Positions 33,756 through 44,524 of a stretch of DNA of 64,000 nt are shown here, in pieces (position 1 is the first letter of the stretch; each line of letters starts with the position of its first letter). The stretch covers positions 659,706-723,705 of the forward strand of contig NZ_FQYR01000004.1 in NCBI RefSeq assembly GCF_900141815.1, read 5' to 3'. The notes beneath the pieces were generated by a model. That model ran no database searches. It saw only the letters and a program-made list of their open reading frames with translations, and was not told the origin of the DNA. The translations under genes and the position numbers were made by a program. Source of the DNA: Rubritalea squalenifaciens DSM 18772 (lineage in GTDB: Bacteria; Verrucomicrobiota; Verrucomicrobiia; Verrucomicrobiales; Akkermansiaceae).

Positions 33756-35495
33756 ATGCCTATGAGTAATTCGGGAGATGAAATGGATTGGGTGATTGTG
33801 GATGGCATCGGGCCGTTTTTCCGCGGCTATGAGAAAAGGCGTATCAACTGGTCAAAAATTCCACTCGCAGAATTACCAGTCAAAGGGAAAAAAGCCGAGG
33901 CCTTCTGGCAGGGGGTGCGCAAGGATATGGCTGAGTTTGTGGAACGTGTGAAGCGTGATGGCTATAATACCGTGACACTGGATGATGTGGCTCATGTGAC
34001 TCCTCACGAAGCTCATGAGGAGAAGCTGGCAAAGCGAATTGATCGATTGAGGGAAGAGATGAAAGAGTTGGTAGCAATTATCAAAGCGGCTGGACTCAGA
34101 GTCCTGATGACGACCGATGTATTACCAATGACCGGGAAAATGAGCTCGGAGTTTGGTAATGATCGGAAACAAATGATGCTCTATTTTGAGCAGCTGCTGG
34201 AGAGTTTCTTGGATGATTTCTCCGAGGTGGATGGCGTGATTTTGCGCCTAGGTGAAGGGGATGGCAAGGATGTGAAGGGGGAGTTGCATAATGAACTCTA
34301 TGTACGGACTGCACGCGAGGCGAATGAAATGCTGAAATTGTTAGTAGGGGCATTCGAGAGCAGAGGCAAGGTGTTGATTTGCCGGACATGGACTGTCGGT
34401 GCTTACCCGATAGGGGATCTGATCTGGCACCGTAAGCGCGTCGACGAACTGCTGAAGGGAGTGGAGAGTGATGCTTTCTTGCTGTCTCTGAAATATGGGG
34501 AGAGTGATTTCTTCCGCTACCTCCCACTCAACCGGGCATTCTTCAGGACAGAGGTGAAGACGATCATCGAGTTTCAGGCGAGAAGAGAATATGAAGGAGC
34601 TGGGGAGTATCCCAGTTTCATTGGGTTTGATGCTGAAGCTTATGCGGAGGAATTAAGAGATCAGGAGAACCTGGTTGGGGTAAGTGTCTGGGTGCAGACG
34701 GGGGGGTGGCATGCTTTTCGCCGCCTCAGTTATCTGGGAGAGGGATCTCCATGGGTGGAGCTCAATAGCCGGGTCTTGCTGGGTATTTTTAATGAAGGAT
34801 TGAGTCTGAAAGAGGCGATTGCTCTGGCAGTGGGTCACAGTAGGGCCGCCACTGCAGAGCGCTTTCTGAGGCTTGCGGATGAAGCGGTGAAGAAGGCGCT
34901 TTATGTGGAGGAGTATGCCCGGCAGAAATGGTTCTTTCGCCGTGTGAGAATCCCGCCATTGATTCACGTTTATTGGGACTGCGTATTTCTCTATCACCCG
35001 GTCAAGAAGCTGCTAGCGCATTTTGTGAAAGGGAAGAATGAGGCAGTTCAAGATGGCTACCAAGCCCTAGAGAACTTCCCAGAGATGATAGAGTTGGCTG
35101 AGAAGTTAGGCTGGAGCACAGCGGATGTAGAGTTCATGAGGGACAGCTTCGGAATGTTCGTCAAAGCTAGGGAATACTATTTCGGAACGTACACCGAGGA
35201 AATGAAGCGCGAGTTACTGGAAGCGAAGGCTGCCTACAAAGCCAAGTATCCACGAAGTGTGCGCCACCGCTATCGTATCAAGACGGACTTCAGTCAGTTC
35301 GGTGTGAGTAAACAGAAGATCGCGGTTGCCCGCAGGATGTTTGTCAGGAACAAGCGAGGATACCGCCTGATTGATCACATTGTGACTCTCCAGCTGTTAG
35401 GGGTGATTTATCGGCTGTTCAACAAACGTTACCAAAGACACTTGCCCAAGTTTGTTCGGAAAAGTGCGATGGGGGTAGATGCTCTGTTTAAGTAA
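33756..35495 (+). CDS. TIM-barrel protein related to GH67-type glycosidases
   Basis: The 579-residue protein has no signal peptide. The N-terminal 330 residues look like a TIM barrel: YNTVTLDDVAHVT, GLRVLMTTDVLPM, VDGVILRLGEGDG, KVLICRTWTVGAYP, KTIIEFQARREYEGAGEYPS and VGVSVWVQTGGW. These strand ends with conserved acidic and aromatic residues, and the EFQ-x-REYEG-G element, recall alpha-glucuronidases (GH67). A helical C-terminal part follows with IPPLIHVYWDCVF. The catalytic assignment is not firm, and a lipase- or glycosyltransferase-independent role is possible. It would be cytoplasmic unless exported by another route. Confidence 0.55.
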   Translation: MPMSNSGDEMDWVIVDGIGPFFRGYEKRRINWSKIPLAELPVKGKKAEAFWQGVRKDMAEFVERVKRDGYNTVTLDDVAHVTPHEAHEEKLAKRIDRLREEMKELVAIIKAAGLRVLMTTDVLPMTGKMSSEFGNDRKQMMLYFEQLLESFLDDFSEVDGVILRLGEGDGKDVKGELHNELYVRTAREANEMLKLLVGAFESRGKVLICRTWTVGAYPIGDLIWHRKRVDELLKGVESDAFLLSLKYGESDFFRYLPLNRAFFRTEVKTIIEFQARREYEGAGEYPSFIGFDAEAYAEELRDQENLVGVSVWVQTGGWHAFRRLSYLGEGSPWVELNSRVLLGIFNEGLSLKEAIALAVGHSRAATAERFLRLADEAVKKALYVEEYARQKWFFRRVRIPPLIHVYWDCVFLYHPVKKLLAHFVKGKNEAVQDGYQALENFPEMIELAEKLGWSTADVEFMRDSFGMFVKAREYYFGTYTEEMKRELLEAKAAYKAKYPRSVRHRYRIKTDFSQFGVSKQKIAVARRMFVRNKRGYRLIDHIVTLQLLGVIYRLFNKRYQRHLPKFVRKSAMGVDALFK

Positions 35496-35556
35496 GAACG
35501 GAATCTATTGACCGATTTCTCTGAGTCTCTAAGTTTGGCTTCAGTGTTATCAGCCT

Positions 35557-36348
35557 ATGTGTCGTCTAGTCTTATCTCTGATAGTTTTGGTTCTACTACC
35601 CAGTTGCCAAACTTTGCCTCAACCAGAATTTTCTCCCAAGCAGGATTCTGTCAAGGTGGTGACCTACAATGTAAACGTTAGTGGATCTGGGGCAGAAGAG
35701 GTCGCTAAGTATTTGCGAAAAGAAGACGCCGATATTGTGTATCTCCAAGAGACCCATGATCAGTGGGAGGAGTACTTGTGTCGCCACCTCGGAAAGCTGT
35801 ATACCCATGCGTACTTTCATTCCTCCAGAGGTGCTGGCGGCATTGCCTTTCTTTCCAAGTACCCACTAAAGAAGCTTAAGGTGATCGAGCCGGAGCGTGG
35901 TTGGTTTCCAGCCTTGGCGGCGTCGGTTGATACAGAGATTGGCGAGTTGCAATTGCTGAATGTACATCTCAGACCACCATTGAGTGATGAAGCCTCCGTG
36001 ACGGTATCTGCCTACTATCAGAGTCCTGAGATTCACCAGGCTGAGCTGGCTGGCTTTCTAAAGCATATGGATGGCGATAAACCTTTGATCGTGTCAGGGG
36101 ATTTCAATGAGAACACAACCAAGGCGGGAGTGCAGTATCTATTGGAACGGGGGTTCCGGGATGCTTTGTCTGGCTTCGATACGAAGTCCGAGACTTGGCG
36201 CTGGAAGGTGTCGCCAGGAATAGCGATCTCCAATCGCTATGATCATGTGATCTACAGCAAAGCCTTACATTGTACCGGAGCGAAAGTGACTCACCTTGGG
36301 GCCAGTGATCATGAGCCGGTTACGGCGGTTTTGATCAAGGCCGAGTGA
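35557..36348 (+). CDS. Endonuclease/exonuclease/phosphatase-fold lipoprotein
   Basis: The 263-residue protein starts with a lipoprotein signal (MCRLVLSLIVLVLLPSC, Cys17). The EEP fold covers the rest, with VKVVTYNVNVSG, ADIVYLQETHDQW, LQLLNVHLRPP, PLIVSGDFNEN and the final SDHEPVTAV. The residues of the active site are all present. EEP enzymes act as nucleases or phosphatases; extracytoplasmic lipoproteins of this type may degrade extracellular DNA or phospholipid head groups. It stops 3 bp before the convergent glnD stop codon. Confidence 0.82.
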   Translation: MCRLVLSLIVLVLLPSCQTLPQPEFSPKQDSVKVVTYNVNVSGSGAEEVAKYLRKEDADIVYLQETHDQWEEYLCRHLGKLYTHAYFHSSRGAGGIAFLSKYPLKKLKVIEPERGWFPALAASVDTEIGELQLLNVHLRPPLSDEASVTVSAYYQSPEIHQAELAGFLKHMDGDKPLIVSGDFNENTTKAGVQYLLERGFRDALSGFDTKSETWRWKVSPGIAISNRYDHVIYSKALHCTGAKVTHLGASDHEPVTAVLIKAE

Positions 36349-36351
36349 TCT

Positions 36352-39111
36352 TTAATCCCGGTTGTCAAAACCTACCAGAGCCTGAATGGTCGTTTCCAGT
36401 TCTCTGAGTTTTTCTGGATCGGTCACCTTGGTGCCGTCTAGGTTAGAGACGTAGATCGTGTCCATGGCTGCTCCCTTTTCGGTGCAGATACGAGCGTGAA
36501 CAGTTGCTAGACCACACTTGCCGATGTGCAGGAATAGGTCGTGCAGTAGGCCGATGCGATCCAAAGCCTGGATTTCGATGGCTGTGTATTTGGATGAGAG
36601 GTGCTGGTTAACGAAAGCCCTGACAGGGAAGGGTAGGGCTCCTTCATTCTTGTCCTTACGCAGGAAGTTCCTCTTTCTCTTGAGGTAAAGCGATGAGTCG
36701 TAGTCCTCCTGCTGCATGAGCTGGTCGAACACTTCCTTGACCTTCTTCTTGGTCTTGGAATCGGTGACGGGCTTGTGGTCGACGGTGCAGACGTGGAAGA
36801 TATCACACACGATGTTATCGGTGCGGGTATAGACGTCTGCAGCAATGATGTTGATTTCATTGGCTGCGAGAGCGCAGGAAACTTTCTCAATCAGGTAACT
36901 CTTGTTCCAGGTGGTGACGATGAGCTCGGTGTAGGCTCGGTCCTCTCGGCTGATCCAGCGTAGGTCAGTCTGGATCCTTTCCGGATTATCCTCGTGCCTA
37001 CGTAAAAAGCGGCGCACAGCACGGATGTGGATGGCGAGGTTTTGCGAGTTACGATAGCGGAAGTAATTTCTCGGCATCCGCTCGAAATGGTGTTCGAGCT
37101 GCTCATGGTACTTCTCTTTCAGGAGTGAGCGGGTCTCGTCCTTGAGTGCAGAGATCTCCTCAGTCAGGACAGCCTGATACTTTTCCTTACCTTTCTCCAT
37201 GAAGGAGAGAGTGGAGTGATAGAGCTGTAGCATGAGGGACTCTTTCCATGGCGACCAAGCCTCTTCATTGGTGCCGTTAGAGTCAGCGTAGGTGAAAAGA
37301 AGAAGCGTAGACAGACGTTCCTTGTCTCTCATGATGGAAGCGAATTCCTCAATCACCGCTGGATCGTCCAGATTTCGATTCGTAGCGAAGCGCCAGAAGG
37401 TGAGATGGTGGTCGACCAGGAAGCTGATAAGGGAGCGGCGAGACCCTTTGATGTTGAGTCTTGTACAGACTCGATCCGCAAGTATAGCGGAACCGTCGAT
37501 GTGCTCGCGCACGTTTTCGGCCCGGCCTGTATCGTGGAGGATGAGGGCGATGTAGAGGGCGTAGGGATCCGGGGCATCTGTGAGGAGGCGGCGGTAAATT
37601 TCCCGTTCAGGACGTTCGTCCTCGATCAAGGCGTCCAGCTGATCGATGCAGCGCAGCGTGTGTTCGTCTGCAGTGTAGCGATGGAAGAACTCATGCTGCA
37701 CCAGACAGTCGAGTGCTCCGAACTCGGGCATGAAGCGGCCGAGGAATCCGACGCGGTGCATGCGGCGCAGTACGGAGGCGACTTGGCCTTTACGCTCAAG
37801 CATGGCGCGGAAGGTTTCGCGGTTCTGCTTGTTGGCGCGGAACTCTTTATCAATCAGCTTCCAATTGGCTTTCACCAGCTTGCGCATCTGCGGACTGAGC
37901 TTGATGTTCTTCAGCTGGGTGTGCTGGAACATGAGCATCAGCATGTGAGGGTTGTCCTCGAAGATGTCTTGGTTTTTTGGGTAAATGAACCCCTTACGGC
38001 TGATGAAGCAGTCAAACTCCTCACGTTTGGCTTTAGGTTTAGGTAGAAAACGAAGCCAGCCGCCCTTGTTCTCATTTTCATCCAGTTCTAACTGAAAGAT
38101 TTCCATCAGAGAGGTGGTGTGATTGTAGATGTTGCGCGTGTGGCGGTAGTAGTCGCGCATGAAGGATTCACAACGGCGGAGAATGGATTTTTCCGGATAC
38201 TGGAAATTGGTGGCGACAACCCCTTGCAGTTGCAGGGTGAGGATGTCCGTTGATTTTCCAGTATGGTAATGCAACTCGTTGCGCACGCGGTGAAGAAAGT
38301 CGTAACCTTCCTGAAGCTCCTTGTAGGCGCGTTTGGTGAGAATGCGCTCGCGAACTAATGCTTCGAGCTCGCTGGTGCCGCGTTCGGCTTGGGATACCCA
38401 GAGGATGTTGTGGTAGTCACGGAGTCCACCACAGCTCTCCTTCACGTGCGGTTCCTGGAGGAAAACAGTATGTGAATACTTGCGGTGTCTGGAATTGATA
38501 TCCTGACGTCTAAGCTCGAAAAAGTCCTCAGGGTTCTTTTGGATACAATCACGCTGAAACCTACGCTTGAAGTCTTCATAAAGGACATCATCTCCAGCAA
38601 GCAGGCGAGTGTCCATGAGTGCCGTTTTGGACTGTTGCTCTGAACGAGCTTCAGTCAGGCACTCATTGATTGAGCGGGACGCGTGCCCCACCTTGATTCC
38701 GGAATCCCAGAGGAGGTATAGGATTTCCTGAATGAACGCTTTGGCGCACGCATTGAGCTTGTGTGAAGGGATGGATAGCAGGAACAGGAGGTCGATGTCC
38801 GATCCCGGATTGAGTTGGCCGCGGCCATATCCGCCTACGGCATTCAGGGCGATGCCTGGAAGCTTGCCTGTACAGCGGTTGCTAGCAGCGGTGAAAGCGC
38901 TCTCTAGCACCACATCAATCATGGTGGAACGAGCGCCGGCGACTTCAAGACCGCCGGCGCCTTCTACGTGCTTAGCCCTGATGAGCTCGTCTGTCTCACT
39001 GATGAACTCCTTTGCAGCCGCGGCGCGTTCAGCTTGCGGTACATCAGACATGAGGACGGGGAGAAGTTCAGCTTCCGCCTTCTCCCGGATCTTCGTGAGG
39101 AGTTCTTGCAT
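36352..39111 (-). CDS. glnD: [Protein-PII] uridylyltransferase/uridylyl-removing enzyme
   Basis: The 919-residue protein has the nucleotidyltransferase motif GGYGRGQLNPGSDIDLLFL (about residues 92-110), a linker with PHVKESCGGLRDYHNILWVS, an HD phosphohydrolase part (ALILHDTGRAENVREHIDGS, about residue 520) and two C-terminal ACT domains (TELIVTTWNKSYLIEKV and ALDRIGLLHDLFLHIGKCGL). It uridylylates PII under nitrogen limitation and removes UMP when glutamine is plentiful. The HD segment reads HDTGRA where many GlnD have HDIAKG, a mild deviation. It sits upstream of nothing obvious from nitrogen metabolism except rpoN 5 kb away. Confidence 0.94.
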   Translation of the reverse strand: MQELLTKIREKAEAELLPVLMSDVPQAERAAAAKEFISETDELIRAKHVEGAGGLEVAGARSTMIDVVLESAFTAASNRCTGKLPGIALNAVGGYGRGQLNPGSDIDLLFLLSIPSHKLNACAKAFIQEILYLLWDSGIKVGHASRSINECLTEARSEQQSKTALMDTRLLAGDDVLYEDFKRRFQRDCIQKNPEDFFELRRQDINSRHRKYSHTVFLQEPHVKESCGGLRDYHNILWVSQAERGTSELEALVRERILTKRAYKELQEGYDFLHRVRNELHYHTGKSTDILTLQLQGVVATNFQYPEKSILRRCESFMRDYYRHTRNIYNHTTSLMEIFQLELDENENKGGWLRFLPKPKAKREEFDCFISRKGFIYPKNQDIFEDNPHMLMLMFQHTQLKNIKLSPQMRKLVKANWKLIDKEFRANKQNRETFRAMLERKGQVASVLRRMHRVGFLGRFMPEFGALDCLVQHEFFHRYTADEHTLRCIDQLDALIEDERPEREIYRRLLTDAPDPYALYIALILHDTGRAENVREHIDGSAILADRVCTRLNIKGSRRSLISFLVDHHLTFWRFATNRNLDDPAVIEEFASIMRDKERLSTLLLFTYADSNGTNEEAWSPWKESLMLQLYHSTLSFMEKGKEKYQAVLTEEISALKDETRSLLKEKYHEQLEHHFERMPRNYFRYRNSQNLAIHIRAVRRFLRRHEDNPERIQTDLRWISREDRAYTELIVTTWNKSYLIEKVSCALAANEINIIAADVYTRTDNIVCDIFHVCTVDHKPVTDSKTKKKVKEVFDQLMQQEDYDSSLYLKRKRNFLRKDKNEGALPFPVRAFVNQHLSSKYTAIEIQALDRIGLLHDLFLHIGKCGLATVHARICTEKGAAMDTIYVSNLDGTKVTDPEKLRELETTIQALVGFDNRD

Positions 39112-39134
39112 CTAACGAGTTAGAGAGGAAGAGG

Positions 39135-40559
39135 TTAGAGAATGGAGCCTGGCTCGTAGCTTGCCGCATCAGGATGCGCCGAAGTGTGTGCTGCTACGGT
39201 CTTGCTGAATGCTTTGACTTGCTCGTAGGCGGAGCCTGCATTCTTACGGCCTTCGTCCAAGAGTAGTTCAAGTTGCTCGAAGCTGAGTGGAATACGGTCG
39301 TCTTCAGCCAAGCGGGTAAGAAGATCGTTCTCCTTGATAGAGCCGGCGCGAAGATCATTCACGGTGGCGACGGCATTTTCCTTGATAGCTTTGTGAGCTG
39401 CCTCACGGCCTACGCCGGCCTTTACTGCTTCCATCATGATGGTGGTAGTCATCAGGAATGGCAGGTAGTGATTGTTCTCGGCTTCGATTACCGCAGGGTA
39501 GGCATCCATCTGATTGAGGATGGTGAGGAATGTTTCGAACATGCCGTCACAAGCGTAGAAGGCATCTGGAAGCATCACTCGGCGAACCACGGAACAGGAA
39601 ACATCGCCCTCATTCCATTGGTCACCGGCGAGGCCTGTGGCCATGGTGAGGTAGCCAGTGAGGATGGTTTGGAAACCATTCACGCGTTCGCAGGAACGTG
39701 AGTTCATCTTGTGCGGCATGGCACTAGAGCCGGTCTGGCCTTTGGCGAATCCTTCACTGGCGGTCTCGTGTCCAGCCATCAAGCGAAGTGTGGTGGAGAA
39801 TGAGGAAGGGCCTGATGCAAGGTCTGTGAGAATAGAGACTGTGCGGAGATCCAGTGAGCGAGGGTAGACTTGGCCTACATTGTCGAAAACTTCCGGGATG
39901 CCGAGGTGGGCGCAGATCTTGGCTTCCAAGTCAGCTACCTTGGCAGCATCTCCATCGAAGAGGGAGATCTGGTCCATCTGGGTGCCGACAGCTCCTTTGA
40001 GGCCGCGTACGGTGTAAGTGGCAATCAGGTGGTTGAGGGCTGAGAGGCCGCCGAGGAGCTCTTCACCAAACATGGCGATCCTCTTACCGAAAGTCGTAGG
40101 CTGGGCTGCCACGTTGTGAGTGCGTGCTGTAATAACGAGGTCATGCCACTGCTCTGCACGCTGGCTCATCTTGGCGAGGGAGGCGATAGTTTTGTCACGC
40201 TGAATAAGAAGGGAACGGTAGACCTGAAGCTGCTCCACGTTCTCAGTGAGGTCACGTGAAGTCATGCCCTTGTGAATGTGCTGGTGACCAGCAAGGTCGC
40301 AGAATTCCTCAATGCGAGCTTTGACGTCGTGGCGAGTGACTCGCTCACGCTCCATGATCGCGGTGAGGTTGACCTGGTCCTTGACAGATTCGTAGGCATC
40401 GATGGCCTCCTGTGGGATGTCTAGTCCCAGCTCTTTCTGGGCCTTCATGACGGCTATCCAGAATTCACGTTCCAGAACGATGCGGCCTTCTGCAGACCAG
40501 ATATCACGGATGGCTTTGGAGGCGTAGCGCTCGGCTAGGACGTTTGGAATAGCTGACAT
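39135..40559 (-). CDS. purB: Adenylosuccinate lyase
   Basis: The 474-residue protein belongs to the fumarase/aspartase superfamily with the signature GQTGSSAMPHKMNSRSCERV (about residues 278-297) and conserved IHKGMTSRDLTENVE and TARTHNVAAQPTTFGKR. It catalyses two steps of purine synthesis: SAICAR to AICAR and adenylosuccinate to AMP. The start gives the usual N-terminus. It lies 23 bp upstream of glnD on the same strand and may be co-transcribed with it. Confidence 0.95.
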   Translation of the reverse strand: MSAIPNVLAERYASKAIRDIWSAEGRIVLEREFWIAVMKAQKELGLDIPQEAIDAYESVKDQVNLTAIMERERVTRHDVKARIEEFCDLAGHQHIHKGMTSRDLTENVEQLQVYRSLLIQRDKTIASLAKMSQRAEQWHDLVITARTHNVAAQPTTFGKRIAMFGEELLGGLSALNHLIATYTVRGLKGAVGTQMDQISLFDGDAAKVADLEAKICAHLGIPEVFDNVGQVYPRSLDLRTVSILTDLASGPSSFSTTLRLMAGHETASEGFAKGQTGSSAMPHKMNSRSCERVNGFQTILTGYLTMATGLAGDQWNEGDVSCSVVRRVMLPDAFYACDGMFETFLTILNQMDAYPAVIEAENNHYLPFLMTTTIMMEAVKAGVGREAAHKAIKENAVATVNDLRAGSIKENDLLTRLAEDDRIPLSFEQLELLLDEGRKNAGSAYEQVKAFSKTVAAHTSAHPDAASYEPGSIL

Positions 40560-40865
40560 GCGCTGATTAGTAGATTGAGAGGGGGAAGATTCAACACCAA
40601 ATCTTGTCCATTCACTACAGAAGGTGTGTTGTCCTGTGGATTGCTTTGGGTGGGTAAACTAATTTGTCGGCTTGCAGGTCTGCTAGAAGCTTGAGGAAGC
40701 TTAATCTATGTCGCTGAGGAATAGTCTGATTTGAGTTTTGGTCTGGCCTGGTGTGTCAGGGGTTATGTTAGGGGGATGCCTATATGATGGGGTTTTTGCT
40801 GGTCTAGAGGTAGATTTTTGTGGTATATAGTTGCCTTTTGTATCTGAAGGTCGCAGTCTTGGCCC
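40560..40865. other. Gene-free stretch between purB and the greA fusion
   Basis: The 306 bases hold the divergent upstream regions of purB (minus) and the greA fusion (plus). Overlapping minus-strand open frames here look like shadows and show no start signal or family similarity. A small repeat AAGCTTGAGGAAGCTT is present near 40689-40704. A weak plus-strand promoter could be TTGTGG with TATCTG at a 17-bp spacing around 40816-40844. Confidence 0.35.
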
Positions 40866-42689
40866 ATGCACCCTGAGGTAGCAAAACTCGTAGAAGCTGG
40901 CCGGATTTCTGAGGAAGTCGGAACTCGTTTGTCTGAAATCGCCCCAGGCAAATTCTGTCTGCACAAGAACTGGGGTGCAGGTAAGGTGAAAGACTGGGAT
41001 CTTCGCAGCGGCAAGATCGTGATCGATTTTGAAACCAATGAAGATCAGGAAATGGCCCTGCAGTTTGCGATCCAAAAGACCGAGTACCTGGAGGAAGATG
41101 ACTTCCGTGCACAGAAGCTTGAGTCCATGGGCGAGCTCCGCAGACTAGCTGATCAGGATCCGGTGGAACTCGTGAAGCGTACGCTCCAGAGTCAGGGTGG
41201 TAGCATGAAGCTGGACCAGCTCGAGCGTGAGTTGATGGGTTCCGTGATTCCTGAGAAAGACTATAAGAAGTGGTGGGAAAGTGCCAAGAAGGCTCTCCGT
41301 GCCAGCCGTGTTGCTGTTGTGCCTACCAAGCGTACTGAGCCACTCGTTCTCAGGGATGAGAATCTCAGCCCGGCAGAGTCCTTGGTTATGGACTTTGAAA
41401 ATGCTCGTGACTTCAAGGCCAAGGCCAGAGCTCTTGAGGCCATCATCAAAGATTTCAAATACTTCAAGGGGGATGCGGATGCTCAGAGCCGTATCAACAA
41501 GAACATCGATGAAGCGGTACGTAAGGGCATGAAGATGCACCTGGGTCAGTCACTCGATCTCTTGGTAGGACGTGACGAGCTTATGGAGCTCTCTGAAGTC
41601 ATGGACTTGGATGCCTCCGCGATTCGTATCTCCGACATCATCGCTACGGAAGGCACTCGTGTGGGTGAAGAACTTGGTTCTCTCCCAGCAGCACGTCAGC
41701 GCATGGTCTTCGAGGCTTATCCAGCTGCGTTCGGTGACAGCTGGGTGGAAGAGCTGCTGAACATTTTTGATAATGTAGGACCACGTGGTCTTGCTGAAAT
41801 CGCCAAACTTCTTATCGAGAAAGGTGAGAGCGAGAAGCTGTTCGCTTTCCTTAGAAAGCACATTGTTGGCCGGACTCTTGGTGCGGACTCCTTGCTTTGG
41901 GTTTGCCGTGAGCGTGAAAAATCCTCCGAGCCTGTATTCGACTTCGAGGTTGGCAATGCGATTCTCAGTCTCCTGGAGCGTGACTCCATGGATGACGGTC
42001 CTCGCAAGAGCAGCCGCCTGCAGTCCTACGTCATGGAAGACCGCGGTCTGATCGGTGACCTTCTCAAGAGTGCTGACAACAACGAGACTCGTAACTTTGC
42101 CCGTAAGCTTCACCAGAGCCAGATCTTTGCTGAGCTCGATCGCAAGTCTCTGATGGCTCGTGTGATCAAGGCCAAGCCTGAAACTCAGGACCTCGTGACT
42201 GGTGAAGGCTCCGAGAAGAAGGAAGAAGGCGTGGTTTCCTCATGGGACAGCATTGAAAAGCGTAAGGCTGACTTGGCGGACCTGAAGAACAACCAGATTC
42301 CTCAGAACCGTGAAGATATCAAGATCGCTCGTTCCTACGGAGACCTTCGTGAGAACGCTGAGTACCACATGGCAAAAGATCACCAGAAGGTGCTGATGCG
42401 TCGCCAGTCCGAAATGGAGAGAGCACTGGACACCGTCCAGGGTACAGATTTCTCCAATGTCGATACCAGCGAAGTCAACATCGGTACTATCGCTCATCTT
42501 GAAGATGAAAAAGGTAACAAGATTACCATCACTATTCTTGGGGCGTGGGACTCCATCCCAGAGGAGAACGTCATCTCCTACCTCTCAGAAATGGGCAATA
42601 GCCTGCTAGGTCTGAAAGTTGGCGATACTGTCGATATTAAATCACAGACTATGACGGTAAAAGAAGTAGAAGCTTATAACAAAGGCTGA
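40866..42689 (+). CDS. greA: GreA-type elongation factor with long N-terminal extension
   Basis: The 607-residue protein ends in a full GreA module (about residues 455-607): coiled coil with the acidic tip RSYGDLRENAEYHMAKDHQK and the C-terminal FKBP-like part (VNIGTIAHLEDEKGNKITIT, YLSEMGNSLLGLKVGDTVDI). The conserved Asp and Glu of the tip are present, so cleavage of backtracked RNA in RNA polymerase is expected. The N-terminal 450 residues are mostly helical and charged, without a membrane segment. Chlamydial GreA has a comparable large extension, so this looks like a PVC trait. Normal GreA is about 158 residues. It is followed by a terminator and eno. Confidence 0.88.
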   Translation: MHPEVAKLVEAGRISEEVGTRLSEIAPGKFCLHKNWGAGKVKDWDLRSGKIVIDFETNEDQEMALQFAIQKTEYLEEDDFRAQKLESMGELRRLADQDPVELVKRTLQSQGGSMKLDQLERELMGSVIPEKDYKKWWESAKKALRASRVAVVPTKRTEPLVLRDENLSPAESLVMDFENARDFKAKARALEAIIKDFKYFKGDADAQSRINKNIDEAVRKGMKMHLGQSLDLLVGRDELMELSEVMDLDASAIRISDIIATEGTRVGEELGSLPAARQRMVFEAYPAAFGDSWVEELLNIFDNVGPRGLAEIAKLLIEKGESEKLFAFLRKHIVGRTLGADSLLWVCREREKSSEPVFDFEVGNAILSLLERDSMDDGPRKSSRLQSYVMEDRGLIGDLLKSADNNETRNFARKLHQSQIFAELDRKSLMARVIKAKPETQDLVTGEGSEKKEEGVVSSWDSIEKRKADLADLKNNQIPQNREDIKIARSYGDLRENAEYHMAKDHQKVLMRRQSEMERALDTVQGTDFSNVDTSEVNIGTIAHLEDEKGNKITITILGAWDSIPEENVISYLSEMGNSLLGLKVGDTVDIKSQTMTVKEVEAYNKG

Positions 42690-42710
42690 TACTTCACCCG
42701 CAACACCACG

Positions 42711-42736
42711 AGGCGCGCTCACCATGGTGCGCCTCT
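42711..42736 (+). terminator. Terminator after the greA fusion gene
   Basis: GAGGCGC and GCGCCTC form a 7-bp stem, followed by TTTCAGTTT. The T-run is imperfect. Confidence 0.55.
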
Positions 42737-42766
42737 TTCAGTTTACCCGAGAGGGGCTGACTCTAA

Positions 42767-44074
<1,308 letters not shown>

Positions 44075-44102
44075 GTCAATTTGTTAAAGCAATCTTAAGC
44101 AC

Positions 44103-44134
44103 CTGCCGTTGGGGTGACCCAACGGCAGTTTTTT
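44103..44134 (+). terminator. Terminator after eno
   Basis: CTGCCGTTGGG and CCCAACGGCAG pair perfectly over 11 bp around a GTGA tetraloop, followed by TTTTTT. It ends only 12 bp before the ATG of the FtsB-like gene. Confidence 0.92.
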
Positions 44135-44146
44135 ATTCAAGACAAG

Positions 44147-44509
44147 ATGCCGCCACGCAAAGCTACTCCCCGACGTCGCCGCACGACTTCCTCCATAGGA
44201 GGTCGGAAGATGCGTGCCCGTACGGAGAAGATGCGTAAGCTGAATCAGTTTACCTTTTGCCTGTTTATTGCGGCAGTTTGCGCCGGTGTCATTGTTAGTA
44301 GACTCCCTCATTTTAAAGACCTTGAGAAGATGGAGATGGAGCTAGCCGAAGTGAAGAGTCACGAGGCTGACGTGCTTTCCAGAAAGGATCAGCATGAGAG
44401 GGAATACCGTGCTCTAGAGCAGGATCCACACTTTCTAGAGATCAAGGCGCGTGACAGGCTCGACCTGTATAAGCCGGGAGAAGTGATCTTCCGTTTTCAG
44501 CGGGACTAA
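44147..44509 (+). CDS. FtsB/DivIC-like septum formation initiator
   Basis: From the ATG at 44147 the protein has 120 residues: a basic Arg-rich N-terminus (PPRKATPRRRRTTSS), a membrane segment near residues 35-53, a coiled coil (about 60-90) and the DivIC ending DPHFLEIKARDRLDLYKPGE followed by VIFRFQRD. FtsB/DivIC proteins form the FtsQLB complex of the divisome. The gene starts right behind the eno terminator. Confidence 0.82.
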   Translation: MPPRKATPRRRRTTSSIGGRKMRARTEKMRKLNQFTFCLFIAAVCAGVIVSRLPHFKDLEKMEMELAEVKSHEADVLSRKDQHEREYRALEQDPHFLEIKARDRLDLYKPGEVIFRFQRD

Positions 44510-44524
44510 GTCTCTGTATGCAGC

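Noticed and set aside
40701..41112. Overlapping minus-strand frames at the start of the greA fusion gene
   Set aside because: They overlap the well-supported greA fusion start and show no family features.
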